64,000 bases of DNA, from assembly GCF_019802045.1 (NCBI RefSeq), contig NZ_JAHVHU010000020.1, forward strand, positions 1 to 64,000, written 5' to 3'. Source of the DNA: Membranihabitans marinus (lineage in GTDB: Bacteria > Bacteroidota > Bacteroidia > Chitinophagales > Saprospiraceae). The position numbers and the translations under genes were made by a program. Each line of letters starts with the position of its first letter. The stretch's first letter is position 1. Shown here in pieces: positions 55,300 to 64,000 of the stretch. The notes under the pieces are model-generated. The model had not been told where the DNA came from. It saw only the letters and a program-made list of their open reading frames with translations, and did no database searches.

Positions 55300-55317
55300 G
55301 TAATATTGCAATATTAC
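55300..55317 (+). promoter_or_regulatory. Perfect 18-bp palindromic operator of the arsenic cluster
   Basis: GTAATATTGCAATATTAC is an exact palindrome 36 nt before ATG 55354 of arsR. It overlaps TAATATTG, a one-mismatch -7 element, so a bound ArsR dimer would block the promoter (inference). ArsR/SmtB repressors commonly bind such AT-rich dyads. Confidence 0.75.
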
Positions 55318-55353
55318 ATTCTAGTATACCCCCGAAATTAGAAAAACCAAACC

Positions 55354-55695
55354 ATGGGAATTTCAAAAACAGAACTTTTTTCGGATCAGCACAATGAAAT
55401 AGCTGCATTGGCCAAAGCTATTGGACATCCCGCGCGGGTGGCTATTTTGGAGCTTCTCAGCGAAATAGAAGGGTGTGTCTGCGGGGATTTGGTCGATGAA
55501 ATTGGATTGGCTCAACCCACTATTTCTCAGCACCTGGCCGTATTAAAGCAAGCCGGACTGATCCGGGGCGCGATCAAGGGAGCGAATCGATGCTATTGTA
55601 TTGATCCCATCCGGTGGGAGCAATGGCAAGGATTGATGATGGATTTCCTGGCGCAGTGCAAGACAATTGAGCACCCATGCAAGGCAGATTATTAA
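55354..55695 (+). CDS. arsR: ArsR-family metalloregulator
   Basis: A 113-residue winged-helix repressor. [20 protein letters not shown] is the dimer/N-terminal helix. [20 protein letters not shown] then [12 protein letters not shown] form the recognition helix-turn-helix. The Cys-x-Cys in GCVCGDL is the ELCVCDL-type As(III)/metal site of E. coli-like ArsR; Cys residues also occur in NRCYCID and near the C-terminus, which may complete a three-coordinate site. It autoregulates through the palindrome just upstream (inference) and leads the arsM-arsC genes 21 nt downstream. Confidence 0.92.
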   Translation: MGISKTELFSDQHNEIAALAKAIGHPARVAILELLSEIEGCVCGDLVDEIGLAQPTISQHLAVLKQAGLIRGAIKGANRCYCIDPIRWEQWQGLMMDFLAQCKTIEHPCKADY

Positions 55696-55716
55696 TTTGA
55701 TATAAGTGAAAATACC

Positions 55717-56550
55717 ATGAGAAATTCAGAAAATTTAAAGAATATCGTTGTTCAAAAGTATAGTGAAATTGCTACGCAAAGCAAGGAAGAGAATGAAACT
55801 TCGTGTTGTGGGGTGAATGGATGTGCTACGGTAGATTATGCTGTATTTGCGGACGATTACAGTAAAACCAAAGGCTATAGTGCGGATGCAGATTTGGGTC
55901 TTGGGTGTGGAATCCCCACAGAATTTGCCCAGATCAAACCCGGAGATACTGTATTGGATCTGGGATCAGGTGCCGGGAATGATTGCTTTGTAGCTCGCGA
56001 ACTGACCGGGGAGTCAGGAAAGGTAATCGGCGTGGATATGACCGATGTGATGATTCGGAAAGCCCGGGAGAACGCGGATAAACTGAATTTTAATAATGTC
56101 GAATTTCGGCACGGTGACATCGAAGATCTACCGATTGGTGACGCAACGGTGGATGTGGTTATTAGTAATTGTGTATTGAACCTGGTCCCTGATAAAGTGC
56201 GTGCTTTTCATGAAATGGCTCGCGTCCTGCGACCGGGCGGACACTTTAGTGTGAGTGATGTCGTTCTGAAAGGCGATCTACCGGAAGCTTTGAGAAACGA
56301 TGCCGAAATGTATGCCGGATGTGTATCAGGAGCTATTCAATTGGATGAATACCTGCAGTTGCTTCGGGAAGCTGGTTTTGATGAGGTCAAGGTTCAAAAA
56401 GAAAAAGCGGTTAATCTGCCTGATGAAATACTGGACAAGTATCTGGACAGTGGTGACAAAACCGCTTATCGGGCGGGGACATCGGGTGTGTTTTCTGTAA
56501 CGGTCTATGGTCAGATACCAGCTTGTGTGCCCGGTGGAGGGTGTTGTTGA
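55717..56550 (+). CDS. arsM: Arsenite S-adenosylmethionine methyltransferase
   Basis: A 277-residue class I methyltransferase. VLDLGSGAGNDCFVARELTG is motif I (SAM binding) and GVDMTDVMIRKARENA motif II. VVISNCVLNLVPDK contains the conserved Cys of arsenic binding, and VLRPGGHFSVSDVVL is motif III. Further conserved Cys occur in SCCGVNGC near residues 29-36 and YAGCVSGAI. The tail GGGCC adds extra thiols. It converts As(III) to methylated, partly volatile arsenicals. Second gene of the ars cluster. Confidence 0.94.
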   Translation: MRNSENLKNIVVQKYSEIATQSKEENETSCCGVNGCATVDYAVFADDYSKTKGYSADADLGLGCGIPTEFAQIKPGDTVLDLGSGAGNDCFVARELTGESGKVIGVDMTDVMIRKARENADKLNFNNVEFRHGDIEDLPIGDATVDVVISNCVLNLVPDKVRAFHEMARVLRPGGHFSVSDVVLKGDLPEALRNDAEMYAGCVSGAIQLDEYLQLLREAGFDEVKVQKEKAVNLPDEILDKYLDSGDKTAYRAGTSGVFSVTVYGQIPACVPGGGCC

Positions 56551-56573
56551 TGTGTCTGGTGGAATAACTTTAA

Positions 56574-57203
56574 ATGCATTTACTAATGTTTGCAGAAATC
56601 ATAGAAAGCATTCGTGGTTTGGACGAGACACAAATTGCTGCTTCCAGAAAAGCGGAGCTTAAACCATTGATCGACCACATCCGCGAAAAGACGTTGGCGA
56701 ATCAGTCGATCCGGATAAATTTTATATGTACGCACAACTCCAGACGAAGCCATTTGGCGCAGGTTTGGATGCAAACCCTGGCTCATTATTACAATCTGAC
56801 AAATATACAGTGCTATTCCGGCGGAACGGAAGCTACGGCGGTATTTCCACAGGTCATCCAAACGTTAAAAGATACCGGGTTTCAGATTAAAGTATTGGGA
56901 GGAACTCATAATCCGTTGTATGGGATTAAATATGCTGATCATGAGATGCCAGTACTGGCATTTTCCAAAGAGTATCACCACTTCTACAATCCAGAGACGC
57001 GTTTCCTTGCAGTGATGACTTGTGCTCAGGCTAATGAAGAATGTCCGATGGTCATGGGGGCCGATGATCTTTTCTCAATCCCGTATGATGATCCCAAAGT
57101 ATTTGATGGAGGTTCCCTTCAGATCGAAAAGTATAGGGAGCGGTCTACCCAGATCGCCCGGGAAATGGATTACGTTATCCGACGGGTTGCCCATCGAGTA
57201 TAG
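56574..57203 (+). CDS. Arsenate reductase-like low-molecular-weight phosphatase-fold protein
   Basis: 209 residues. A helical N-terminal extension of about 45 residues precedes the LMW-PTP fold, whose P-loop IRINFICTHNSRRSHLAQVW has the C-x5-R signature (CTHNSRR). YSGGTEATAVFP and, at the far side, SIPYDDPKVFDG give the Asp loop typical of thioredoxin-coupled ArsC or PTP enzymes. In this setting it most likely reduces arsenate to arsenite, supplying substrate for ArsM (inference). The extra Cys in VMTCAQANEECPM may act as resolving thiols. ATG 56586 is an alternative start. Confidence 0.85.
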   Translation: MHLLMFAEIIESIRGLDETQIAASRKAELKPLIDHIREKTLANQSIRINFICTHNSRRSHLAQVWMQTLAHYYNLTNIQCYSGGTEATAVFPQVIQTLKDTGFQIKVLGGTHNPLYGIKYADHEMPVLAFSKEYHHFYNPETRFLAVMTCAQANEECPMVMGADDLFSIPYDDPKVFDGGSLQIEKYRERSTQIAREMDYVIRRVAHRV

Positions 57204-57344
57204 ATCAATCGAATTTCTTATTCAGGGATGGAACATAGCGACACAGCATATGCTATGATTTGTGGCGGGGGCCTAATTTTGTTGGCATTTACTCGAAATT
57301 GATGTATTTTGACGCGGAGCTTTGGTTTAGCAAAATTTACATTC

Positions 57345-57932
57345 ATGGCAAAAACCGTCGAAGCATATATCGAATCGAATAAGCAATGGGCAGATGCGCT
57401 GATCCAATTGCGAAAAATGTGTCTGAATTCTGGTATGAATGAAGCCATTAAATGGGGTGCTCCAATTTATACTTGGCAGGGAAAAAATATAGTCGGTGTT
57501 ATGGCATTTAAATCCTATGTCGGTCTGTGGTTTCATCAGGGTGTCTTTCTAAAGGATCCGTACCATATGCTGCAACAGTCCAGTGAATCGACCAAAGGCC
57601 TGCGTAAAATGATGTTTTACTCACTGCAGGAATTTGAGGAAAAGAAGATGCATATTCCATCTTATATTAATGAGGCGGTTCAAAATCAAAAAGCAGGTAA
57701 GGAAATTCCGGTAAAACGATCCGGGAAATTGGAAGTACCGATTGAGCTTCAGCACGCCTTGGACAATAATGAGTTATTAAAAAGCTCATTCTTTCGCTTC
57801 ACTCCAGGGAAACAACGGGAGTTTGCTGAATACATCCGGTCTGCCAAACAAAATAAAACCAAAGAGCGTCGGATCACGAAAATATCTGGTTTGATCCTAT
57901 CGGGAAAGGGGTTGAACGATCAGTACAAATAA
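57345..57932 (+). CDS. DUF1801/YdeI-like protein
   Basis: 195 residues. The N-terminal part (AYIESNKQWADALIQLRKMC, MNEAIKWGAPIYTWQGKNIV, GVMAFKSYVGLWFHQGVFL) is the DUF1801 fold seen in YdeI-like proteins. The C-terminal IELQHALDNNELLKSSFFRF and REFAEYIRSAKQNKTKERRI match the bacteriocin-protection (OmdA/YdeI) domain. Biochemical function is not established. ATG 57345 (MAKTVEAYIES) is preferred over 57309. It follows the arsenic genes by 141 nt and is probably independent. Confidence 0.82.
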   Translation: MAKTVEAYIESNKQWADALIQLRKMCLNSGMNEAIKWGAPIYTWQGKNIVGVMAFKSYVGLWFHQGVFLKDPYHMLQQSSESTKGLRKMMFYSLQEFEEKKMHIPSYINEAVQNQKAGKEIPVKRSGKLEVPIELQHALDNNELLKSSFFRFTPGKQREFAEYIRSAKQNKTKERRITKISGLILSGKGLNDQYK

Positions 57933-58175
57933 AATCATGGTATACTTTGGTGACCCGGAGAATACCTACACCCGGGTAGCCCATGTTGGAAAACCAAATC
58001 ACGTTTTCAGAAGCTTTGTCGACGGTAGTTACAGCCATTAATCATTAGGGTGAGCATTCAAAGTTGATTTCATGCTAATCAATTATGGATTGTGAAAAAA
58101 TTAATGTAGTTTTCTCTTCTTTAACACTTCTATAAATAAATGGCCTCTTATTGGGGGAGGGTACAAAATCAAGTT

Positions 58176-60923
58176 ATGAGAATAATTTATTCCATTTTAC
58201 TGATTTTTGCTGTCGGTCTGGGGTATTACTTCTGGACTGGTCAGGATAATCCCGTTGATTACAGTACACAGGTAAAACCGATCATCAACAAACACTGCAT
58301 CAGTTGTCATGGAGGGGTAAAGAAAAATGGTGGCTTTAGTTTGTTGTTTCAAGAAGAAGCTATGGCCGACACCAAATCAGGCCATCCGGCAATTGTTCCG
58401 GGTGATCCGGAGAACAGCCCAATGATTCAGCGCTTAAAAGAAACGGATCCGGAGCTGCGTATGCCTTACCAAAAACCACCTTTGACGAAGCAGGAAATCC
58501 GAATTCTGGAGGATTGGATACGTCAGGGCGCTCAATGGGGTGAACATTGGGCTTATATTCCTCCGATAGAACCTTCTGTGCCCGATGAAATCGCTGAAGC
58601 CCGAGCAGGATCTGCCAGCTCAGACTTTTTCGTTAATGAAATCGATCGGTTTATCTACCGCGATATGGAGTCCGTTGGATTAAAGCCGAGCCCTCGAGCG
58701 GATACGGGGCGACTTGTTCGTCGATTGTACCTGGATTTGATCGGGTTACCCCCGACGACCGAGGTTGTGGATCAGATCAAAAATGGAAGCTTGAGTTATG
58801 AAAAAGTGATTGACCAGCTGTTGGATGATCCAAATTTTGGTGAAAAATGGGCGAGTTGGTGGCTTGATCTGGCACGCTATGCAGATACCAAAGGTTATGA
58901 AAAAGATCAGTCCAGAGCAATGTGGCGGTTTCGGGATTACGTCATTCAGTCTTTTAATCAAGACAAACCATTTGATGAATTCACCATAGAGCAACTGGCT
59001 GGGGATTTAATGGATAATCCGACACGAGAACAGTTGATTGCGACCGCTTTTCATCGGAATACGATGAGTAATGATGAAGGGGGTACCGACGACGAAGAAT
59101 ATCGGATTGCTTCGGTGATCGACCGGGTTAACACGACCTTTGAGGTGTGGCAAAGCACCACTTATGCTTGTGTCCAATGTCATGCGCATACCTATGACCC
59201 CTTCAAGCATGAAGAATACTATGAAGTTATGGCATTCTTCAACAACAGTCGGGATGAAGACACTGCGGACAATGAACCTTTGTTGCGAATTTATCCCGAT
59301 ACGATAGCGGCATCCATAGAAGAATTAAAACATTGGATGATACAGAATACCAATTCACCGTCCCGTGTCGAAGATGAAATGCAATTTATACGGACTTTAG
59401 AGCCGAAAATCCATACACATCTTTGTACAGATTTTGTGAATGGAGAACTCAGCGATACCAAGTACCTGGCTTTGAGACACAAGGGGCATTGTGCTCTGAA
59501 TAATACGTACCTGAATAATGCGGAAACCATGGTTATATCCTATTCCTGCTGGAAAGAAGGAGGGCGGATGACCATCCGGGAATCGAACCAGGAAGGGAAG
59601 GTAATTACTTCTTTTCCTTTGAAAAAAACGAATGGAAATGCGATAGAATTTATACCCATTGCACCAATGCAAGATTCGGTTGATCTGTTTATAGAGTTTA
59701 CCAATCCATTGCTGGATGCACAGGAAAATTCCTTCCGGGTGTATTGGTTCGCATTTCGGCCGGGGTTGCCTGGACAATCACAGCCCGAATTTGATAAGAT
59801 GAACCGGAAATACCGCGAGATTATTCAGTCCAAGCCCGAGGGCGTTTCTGTAATGGTTGAAAATCCGCCATACATGCACCGCGTGACTCAGGTTTTTGAA
59901 AAAGGAAACTGGATGGTACTCGGGGATACGGTTCTCCCCGATGTCCCCGAGGTCCTAAATCCATTCCCGGAAAATGCTCCGCGTAATCGACTTGGATTGG
60001 CACAGTGGCTCGTTGATGAACGCAATCCACTGACCGCCCGAACCGTGGTAAACCGGATCTGGCAACAAATTTTTGGACAGGGTCTAGTGACCACCGTGGA
60101 GGATTTAGGATCGCAGTCTGAACCTTCTGTACATTCAGAATTGCTGGATTGGCTTGCGGTGCGATTAATGAAAACACACGACTGGCACCTCAAACCACTC
60201 ATACGTGATATCGTTCGCTCAGGCACCTATAGACAATCCTCCATAATTTCGGAACGGAAACGCGAAACAGACCCACAAAATCTGTACTATTCCAGAGGTC
60301 CCCGGTTTCGGCTGTCTGCAGAGCAGATAAGAGACCAAGCCTTAGCTGTCAGTGGGTTACTCAGTGACAAACAATATGGGCCGAGTGTGATGCCTCCTCA
60401 GCCCGATGGGATTTGGCAAACGGTGTACAGCGGTGAGAGCTGGCGAACCAGTCCGGGTGAAGATCGCTATCGTCGCGGAATTTATACCTTTATTAAACGG
60501 ACAAGTCCCTACCCCTCTTTTGTAAGTTTTGATGCCGGTAGCCGGGAAATCTGCATTACTGAACGTACACGGACCAACACGCCGCTTCAGGCTTTGGTCA
60601 CGCTCAATGATCCGGTCTACACCGAAGCTGCTATTGCCTGGGCAAGCCGGTTAATTCATGAAAGGGCATCCCTAGAAGCAATACTGGCCCAGGCGTATTA
60701 TGAAGCCACTTTTCGGGAAATTTCTTTGGGTAAAAAAGAAGCATTGGTGAAACTATATGATGAGTCTCTCGCTCATTTCGAAGGGAACCACACGGGTGTG
60801 AAGGAATATTTAAAAATTGGACCGGATGGGATAACTGGTGTAAACAACCATATAGAATTGGCTGCTCTTTCGGTGGTCTGTTCAGCGATTATGAACCTGG
60901 ATGAATTTTTGACCAAGACGTAA
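58176..60923 (+). CDS. Planctomycete-type PSCyt1-DUF1549-DUF1553 protein
   Basis: About 915 residues. An N-terminal membrane anchor (IIYSILLIFAVGLGYYFW) is followed by a Planctomycete-type cytochrome C domain with one heme site, NKHCISCHGGVKK (near residue 41), and FQEEAMADTKSGHPAIVPGD. A DUF1549 (PSCyt2) domain comes next: FFVNEIDRFIYRDMES, FGEKWASWWLDLARYADTKG. A jelly-roll-like insert (about 420-560) follows, then DUF1553 (PSD1): NRLGLAQWLVDERNPLTART, VVNRIWQQIFGQGLV, SAEQIRDQALAVSGLLS, ICITERTRTNTPLQALVTLN. ATG 58140 is an alternative start. The family is abundant in Planctomycetes and Verrucomicrobia next to DUF1501 genes; its function is not established. Confidence 0.88.
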   Translation: MRIIYSILLIFAVGLGYYFWTGQDNPVDYSTQVKPIINKHCISCHGGVKKNGGFSLLFQEEAMADTKSGHPAIVPGDPENSPMIQRLKETDPELRMPYQKPPLTKQEIRILEDWIRQGAQWGEHWAYIPPIEPSVPDEIAEARAGSASSDFFVNEIDRFIYRDMESVGLKPSPRADTGRLVRRLYLDLIGLPPTTEVVDQIKNGSLSYEKVIDQLLDDPNFGEKWASWWLDLARYADTKGYEKDQSRAMWRFRDYVIQSFNQDKPFDEFTIEQLAGDLMDNPTREQLIATAFHRNTMSNDEGGTDDEEYRIASVIDRVNTTFEVWQSTTYACVQCHAHTYDPFKHEEYYEVMAFFNNSRDEDTADNEPLLRIYPDTIAASIEELKHWMIQNTNSPSRVEDEMQFIRTLEPKIHTHLCTDFVNGELSDTKYLALRHKGHCALNNTYLNNAETMVISYSCWKEGGRMTIRESNQEGKVITSFPLKKTNGNAIEFIPIAPMQDSVDLFIEFTNPLLDAQENSFRVYWFAFRPGLPGQSQPEFDKMNRKYREIIQSKPEGVSVMVENPPYMHRVTQVFEKGNWMVLGDTVLPDVPEVLNPFPENAPRNRLGLAQWLVDERNPLTARTVVNRIWQQIFGQGLVTTVEDLGSQSEPSVHSELLDWLAVRLMKTHDWHLKPLIRDIVRSGTYRQSSIISERKRETDPQNLYYSRGPRFRLSAEQIRDQALAVSGLLSDKQYGPSVMPPQPDGIWQTVYSGESWRTSPGEDRYRRGIYTFIKRTSPYPSFVSFDAGSREICITERTRTNTPLQALVTLNDPVYTEAAIAWASRLIHERASLEAILAQAYYEATFREISLGKKEALVKLYDESLAHFEGNHTGVKEYLKIGPDGITGVNNHIELAALSVVCSAIMNLDEFLTKT

Positions 60924-60984
60924 GCCAGCGTTTAGCTATTTCAAAGGAACGTGTTCCCTTGGGCCAGTGAGAAAGAATAAAATT

Positions 60985-62478
60985 ATGATATCAAAATTAG
61001 TTAAAGAATTTCAGAAACGAGAAGTAGAAAGTACGACCCGTCGTCACTTTATCCGGGATTGTGTTTCCGGTATGGGAACAGCTGCTTTCGGAGCGATGAT
61101 GTTGTCTTCCTGTGGAAGTTCATCCTCGGGTTCACCACAGCTCAGTGCCCGGGATCTTAATCCATTAGCCCCTCAGTCACCCCATTTTGCACCGAAGGCC
61201 AAAAGAGTGATCTATCTTCATATGGCTGGCGCGCCGTCCCAGCTTGAATTGTTTGATTATAAACCTGAGTTACAGAAATTGCACAATCAACCGTGTCCCG
61301 AGTCCTTTTTGGAAGGAAAGAAGTTTGCGTTTATTCGGGGTGTACCCAATATGCTTGGACCGCAAGCTAATTTTAAACAACGCGGAGAGTCCGGCGCTTG
61401 GGTATCGGACAACCTGCCTCATTTTGCGGGTTTAGCGGATGAGGTCAGCTTTCTGAAAGCAGTCCACACCGAGCAATTTAATCACGGTCCGGCACAATTG
61501 TTTATGCACACCGGGAATGCCCGGTTGGGGCGCCCCAGTGTAGGGTCCTGGGTGACCTATGGATTGGGATCGGAGAATAATAATTTGCCGGGATTTGTTG
61601 TCCTCACCTCCGGTGGGAAGACACCGGATGCTGGTAAAAGTGTGTGGGGAAGCGGTTTTTTGCCATCCGTATATCAAGGGGTTCAATGCCGTTCAAAGGG
61701 TGATCCTGTCCTATATATCCAGGACCCGAAAGGCATGGATCGATCACTCAAAGCGAACGTAATCGAGGCGATTAACGATGTGAATCAACAAGAATTTATG
61801 GAATATGGCGATCCGGAAATACTAGCCAGAATCAATCAATATGAAATGGCTTATCGGATGCAAATTGAAGTGCCGGAGGTGATGAACATCGATGATGAAC
61901 CTAAGTACATCCATGAATTGTATGGAACGGAACCTGGCCGGGAAAGCTTCGCCAACAACTGCCTGCTGGCTCGGAAGCTGGTGGAGAAAGGCGTTCGGTT
62001 TGTACAGCTCTATGACTGGGGATGGGATTCTCATGGCACAGGTCAAAGCACAGCCATCGATTATGGATTTAGGAACAAATGCCGGGAAATGGATCGCCCC
62101 ATGTCTGCCTTGTTGCTTGACCTCAAACAGCGTGGTTTGTTGGAAGAAACCCTGGTGGTCTGGGGGGGAGAGTTTGGACGGACTCCCATGCAGGAGAACC
62201 GGGAAGGAAAAAAAATGGCATTTCTGGGACGCGATCACCATACGGAGGCATTTACCATGTGGATGGCTGGTGGAGGAATTGCGAAGGGCGTGTCGCATGG
62301 GCAGACCGATGAAGTAGGCTATGCCGGCGTGGAGGGAAGAACTTCAGTGCATGATATTCATGCTACGATTTTGCACGTACTTGGTTACGATCATGAACGG
62401 TTTACCTACAATTTTCAAGGACGTCCTTTCCGATTGACCGACGTCGGCGGAAACGTGATTAAAAAAATATTGGCGTAA
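60985..62478 (+). CDS. DUF1501 family protein with Tat-type signal
   Basis: About 497 residues. The N-terminal STTRRHFIRDCVSGMGTAAF is a twin-arginine signal with a possible lipobox-like LSSCG. The DUF1501 (alkaline-phosphatase-superfamily-like) core shows VIYLHMAGAPSQLELFDYKP, SFLKAVHTEQFNHGPAQLF, ARLGRPSVGSWVTYGLG, FVQLYDWGWDSHGT, TLVVWGGEFGRTPMQENREG and GRDHHTEAFTMWMAGGG. Metal-binding-type Asp/His residues (DWGWDSHG, GGEFGRTP, GRDHH) are retained. ATG 60985 is preferred over GTG 60967. It always pairs with DUF1549/1553 genes in Planctomycetes-like clusters (family context). Confidence 0.88.
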   Translation: MISKLVKEFQKREVESTTRRHFIRDCVSGMGTAAFGAMMLSSCGSSSSGSPQLSARDLNPLAPQSPHFAPKAKRVIYLHMAGAPSQLELFDYKPELQKLHNQPCPESFLEGKKFAFIRGVPNMLGPQANFKQRGESGAWVSDNLPHFAGLADEVSFLKAVHTEQFNHGPAQLFMHTGNARLGRPSVGSWVTYGLGSENNNLPGFVVLTSGGKTPDAGKSVWGSGFLPSVYQGVQCRSKGDPVLYIQDPKGMDRSLKANVIEAINDVNQQEFMEYGDPEILARINQYEMAYRMQIEVPEVMNIDDEPKYIHELYGTEPGRESFANNCLLARKLVEKGVRFVQLYDWGWDSHGTGQSTAIDYGFRNKCREMDRPMSALLLDLKQRGLLEETLVVWGGEFGRTPMQENREGKKMAFLGRDHHTEAFTMWMAGGGIAKGVSHGQTDEVGYAGVEGRTSVHDIHATILHVLGYDHERFTYNFQGRPFRLTDVGGNVIKKILA

Positions 62479-62513
62479 ATTGAGTCTACATTATCCACAT
62501 TCAAAATATCCGG

Positions 62514-63938
62514 ATGTTTGACCTTGAATTATTTGTGGGACGTTTCCATCCTTTGATGGTCCACTTGCCCATTGGTTTTGTGGTAATGGCCGTCTTGTTT
62601 AAAGCACTCGATATTCGGTCCAGCACTCGGACTTATCGGCCAGCGTTGAAAGTATCACTGCTTTTGTCCGCTATCGTCGGTATAGTGACCTGCCTGACGG
62701 GTCTGTTACTCGCCCGGTCGGGCACTTATCCTGCGGATCAGCTTTTTTGGCATAAATGGACTGGAATTAGTCTGGCTGTGCTCACTGTGTTTTGGTATTT
62801 AGTGGAGTTTCGATGGAGCGTCCGCCCAACTGTCTCTTATAGTTTCACAGCTTTGACATTGGTGTTGTTGATCTTAACCGGGCACCGTGGTGGGGTACTT
62901 ACGCATGGGGCTTCTTATCTGTGGGAAGGCCTGCCTGTGACCTGGCAACAATTTTTTGGACATGACCCCTATGAAGCGGAAAAACTCGAATTTGAAATTT
63001 CTAACCTGGATAGTGCCTTGGTGTACGAAGACATCGTGGTCCCCATCCTGGAAGCGCGGTGCTATAGCTGCCACAGCGATCGGAAACAAAAATCAGAGCT
63101 CCGGCTGGATAGCCCCGAGATGATTCAAAAAGGCGGTGCGTCGGGGGATCCATTGATCAGATCAGACCTGGACAAAAGTAAACTGTATCATGTATTGACC
63201 CTGCCACTGAACGAAGACGAACATATGCCGCCGAAAGGAAAAGCACAACTTTCAAAATATGAGGTGAAAGTCATTGAAGCGTGGATAGCTCAGGGTGGGG
63301 AAGTTGAAAAAATGGTCATGCATTATCCCGACCGCAGTGCGCTGGAGGAATGGTATGATGATCTGATGGCCGATCAAAAGTTGTTTTCTAATGAGCTGAT
63401 CCCTTCACAACCTGTATCCCAGCCAGACCCAACCCTGATTGAGAATCTAAGATCGCAGGGTGTTTTGGTTCAATCTGTAGGAAAGAGTAGTCATTATCTG
63501 GAGGTGTCATTTATGAATGTGCCAAATTTAGAGCCTGAGCTCATCAAAGAGGCTGCAAAGATTAAGGAGCAGGTCATATGGTTGGATGTATCGGGGAAAA
63601 ATCTGAGCGATCAACACCTTAATGAATTGATTAATTTCACTCGGACTACAGACTTAAATTTATCCCGAAGTAAACTTCCTGGTAATAGTTTGAAAAAACT
63701 GTCCCAATTGAAAAATATTCAGATTCTGAATCTGACCGGCGCTGAATTATATGGTTCCGCATTGGAAGATCTTCGGGGTTGGCCGGAGCTCAGAAAGGTT
63801 TTTATTTATCTTACCGGGATACCATCAGAGTCCGTTGAGCGCTTTTTAGAGACCAATCCCGGCATAATGATTGACACCGGAGGGTATCGCTTACCATCTG
63901 TGCCCAGGGATACGATGGTCTTCCGTTTTAAAGGATGA
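62514..63938 (+). CDS. DUF2231 membrane domain, Planctomycete-type cytochrome and LRR-like protein
   Basis: 474 residues. Residues 1-150 form a four- to five-helix DUF2231-type membrane domain (FHPLMVHLPIGFVVMAVLFK, GIVTCLTGLLLARSG, WHKWTGISLAVLTVFWYLVE). A cytochrome domain follows with heme site LEARCYSCHSDRKQKSELRL (near residue 183), SKLYHVLTLPLNEDEHMPPK with a candidate Met ligand, and YEVKVIEAWIAQGGEVEK. The last 130 residues show leucine-rich-repeat-like spacing (NLEPELIKEAAKIKEQVIWL, LSDQHLNELINFTRTTDLNL, LKNIQILNLTGAELYGSALE). It lies 35 nt after the DUF1501 gene, so the three genes probably form an operon, with this protein as the membrane electron-transfer partner (inference). Confidence 0.82.
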   Translation: MFDLELFVGRFHPLMVHLPIGFVVMAVLFKALDIRSSTRTYRPALKVSLLLSAIVGIVTCLTGLLLARSGTYPADQLFWHKWTGISLAVLTVFWYLVEFRWSVRPTVSYSFTALTLVLLILTGHRGGVLTHGASYLWEGLPVTWQQFFGHDPYEAEKLEFEISNLDSALVYEDIVVPILEARCYSCHSDRKQKSELRLDSPEMIQKGGASGDPLIRSDLDKSKLYHVLTLPLNEDEHMPPKGKAQLSKYEVKVIEAWIAQGGEVEKMVMHYPDRSALEEWYDDLMADQKLFSNELIPSQPVSQPDPTLIENLRSQGVLVQSVGKSSHYLEVSFMNVPNLEPELIKEAAKIKEQVIWLDVSGKNLSDQHLNELINFTRTTDLNLSRSKLPGNSLKKLSQLKNIQILNLTGAELYGSALEDLRGWPELRKVFIYLTGIPSESVERFLETNPGIMIDTGGYRLPSVPRDTMVFRFKG

Positions 63939-64000
63939 TCGGTCGTCCGTACGCAAAACGGCTTGAACGTACTAGTACTTTGCTCCGGAAATTTTTATGA

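Overview
The window looks like chromosome of a Bacteroidota bacterium, most likely a free-living or marine member near the Saprospiria/Lewinella group (the lineage is inferred). Support comes from type IX secretion (T9SS) C-terminal sorting domains, a SusC/SusD pair, and Bacteroidota-type promoters. At least ten genes have an exact TAnnTTTG -7 element and no obvious E. coli-like promoter. No rRNA, tRNA, prophage, insertion sequence or CRISPR array was seen.

Layout. 1-5.6 kb: the tail of one T9SS-sorted protein, a 1.5 kb gene-poor stretch, then a 1251-residue secreted protein with dockerin-like, cohesin-like and sorting domains. 5.7-22.4 kb: dense housekeeping genes (ruvX-def, RNase H, dprA, an NhaC antiporter, an aspartyl protease with PDZ, a DUF937/OmpA-like protein, a BASS-type transporter, a Dna2-like nuclease-helicase, queE, proB, glyA, truA), often packed tail to tail with no spacer. 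22.6-30.8 kb: two glycosyltransferases flanking a decayed HigA-like antitoxin gene, glutamine-dependent NAD synthetase, a PVC-type dehydrogenase/cytochrome lipoprotein, and ferritin.

31.3-45.9 kb reads as a polysaccharide utilisation locus: Na+/solute symporter, acetyltransferase, AraC regulator, SusC, SusD, a large exported glycoside hydrolase of unassigned family, a VOC protein, a GH20 beta-hexosaminidase and an SMP-30/gluconolactonase-like protein. GH20 points to a hexosamine-containing glycan (inference). Two short tandem-repeat arrays lie in it, one ending 5 nt before the start codon of the large hydrolase.

46-52 kb: asnA, a truncated lpxD remnant, and a two-gene McrBC-type modification-dependent restriction system whose AAA+ subunit carries an EVE domain. 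This island looks AT-richer than its surroundings. 52-58 kb: rseP, a repeat-rich intergenic region, a NIPSNAP protein, then an arsR-arsM-arsC arsenic cluster with a perfect 18-bp palindromic operator and no efflux pump in view. 58-64 kb: a three-gene cluster of planctomycete-like genes (PSCyt1/DUF1549/DUF1553, DUF1501, DUF2231 plus cytochrome).

Strongest observations beyond routine annotation: (i) in ruvX, nhaC and truA exactly 4 nt separate a perfect -7 box from the ATG, which predicts leaderless mRNAs; (ii) the EVE-McrB/McrC island abuts an lpxD remnant; (iii) a frameshifted HigA remnant lies between two glycosyltransferase genes; (iv) three unrelated tandem arrays and a dispersed palindromic element sit at gene borders. 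All calls come from reading the sequence; no database search was run.
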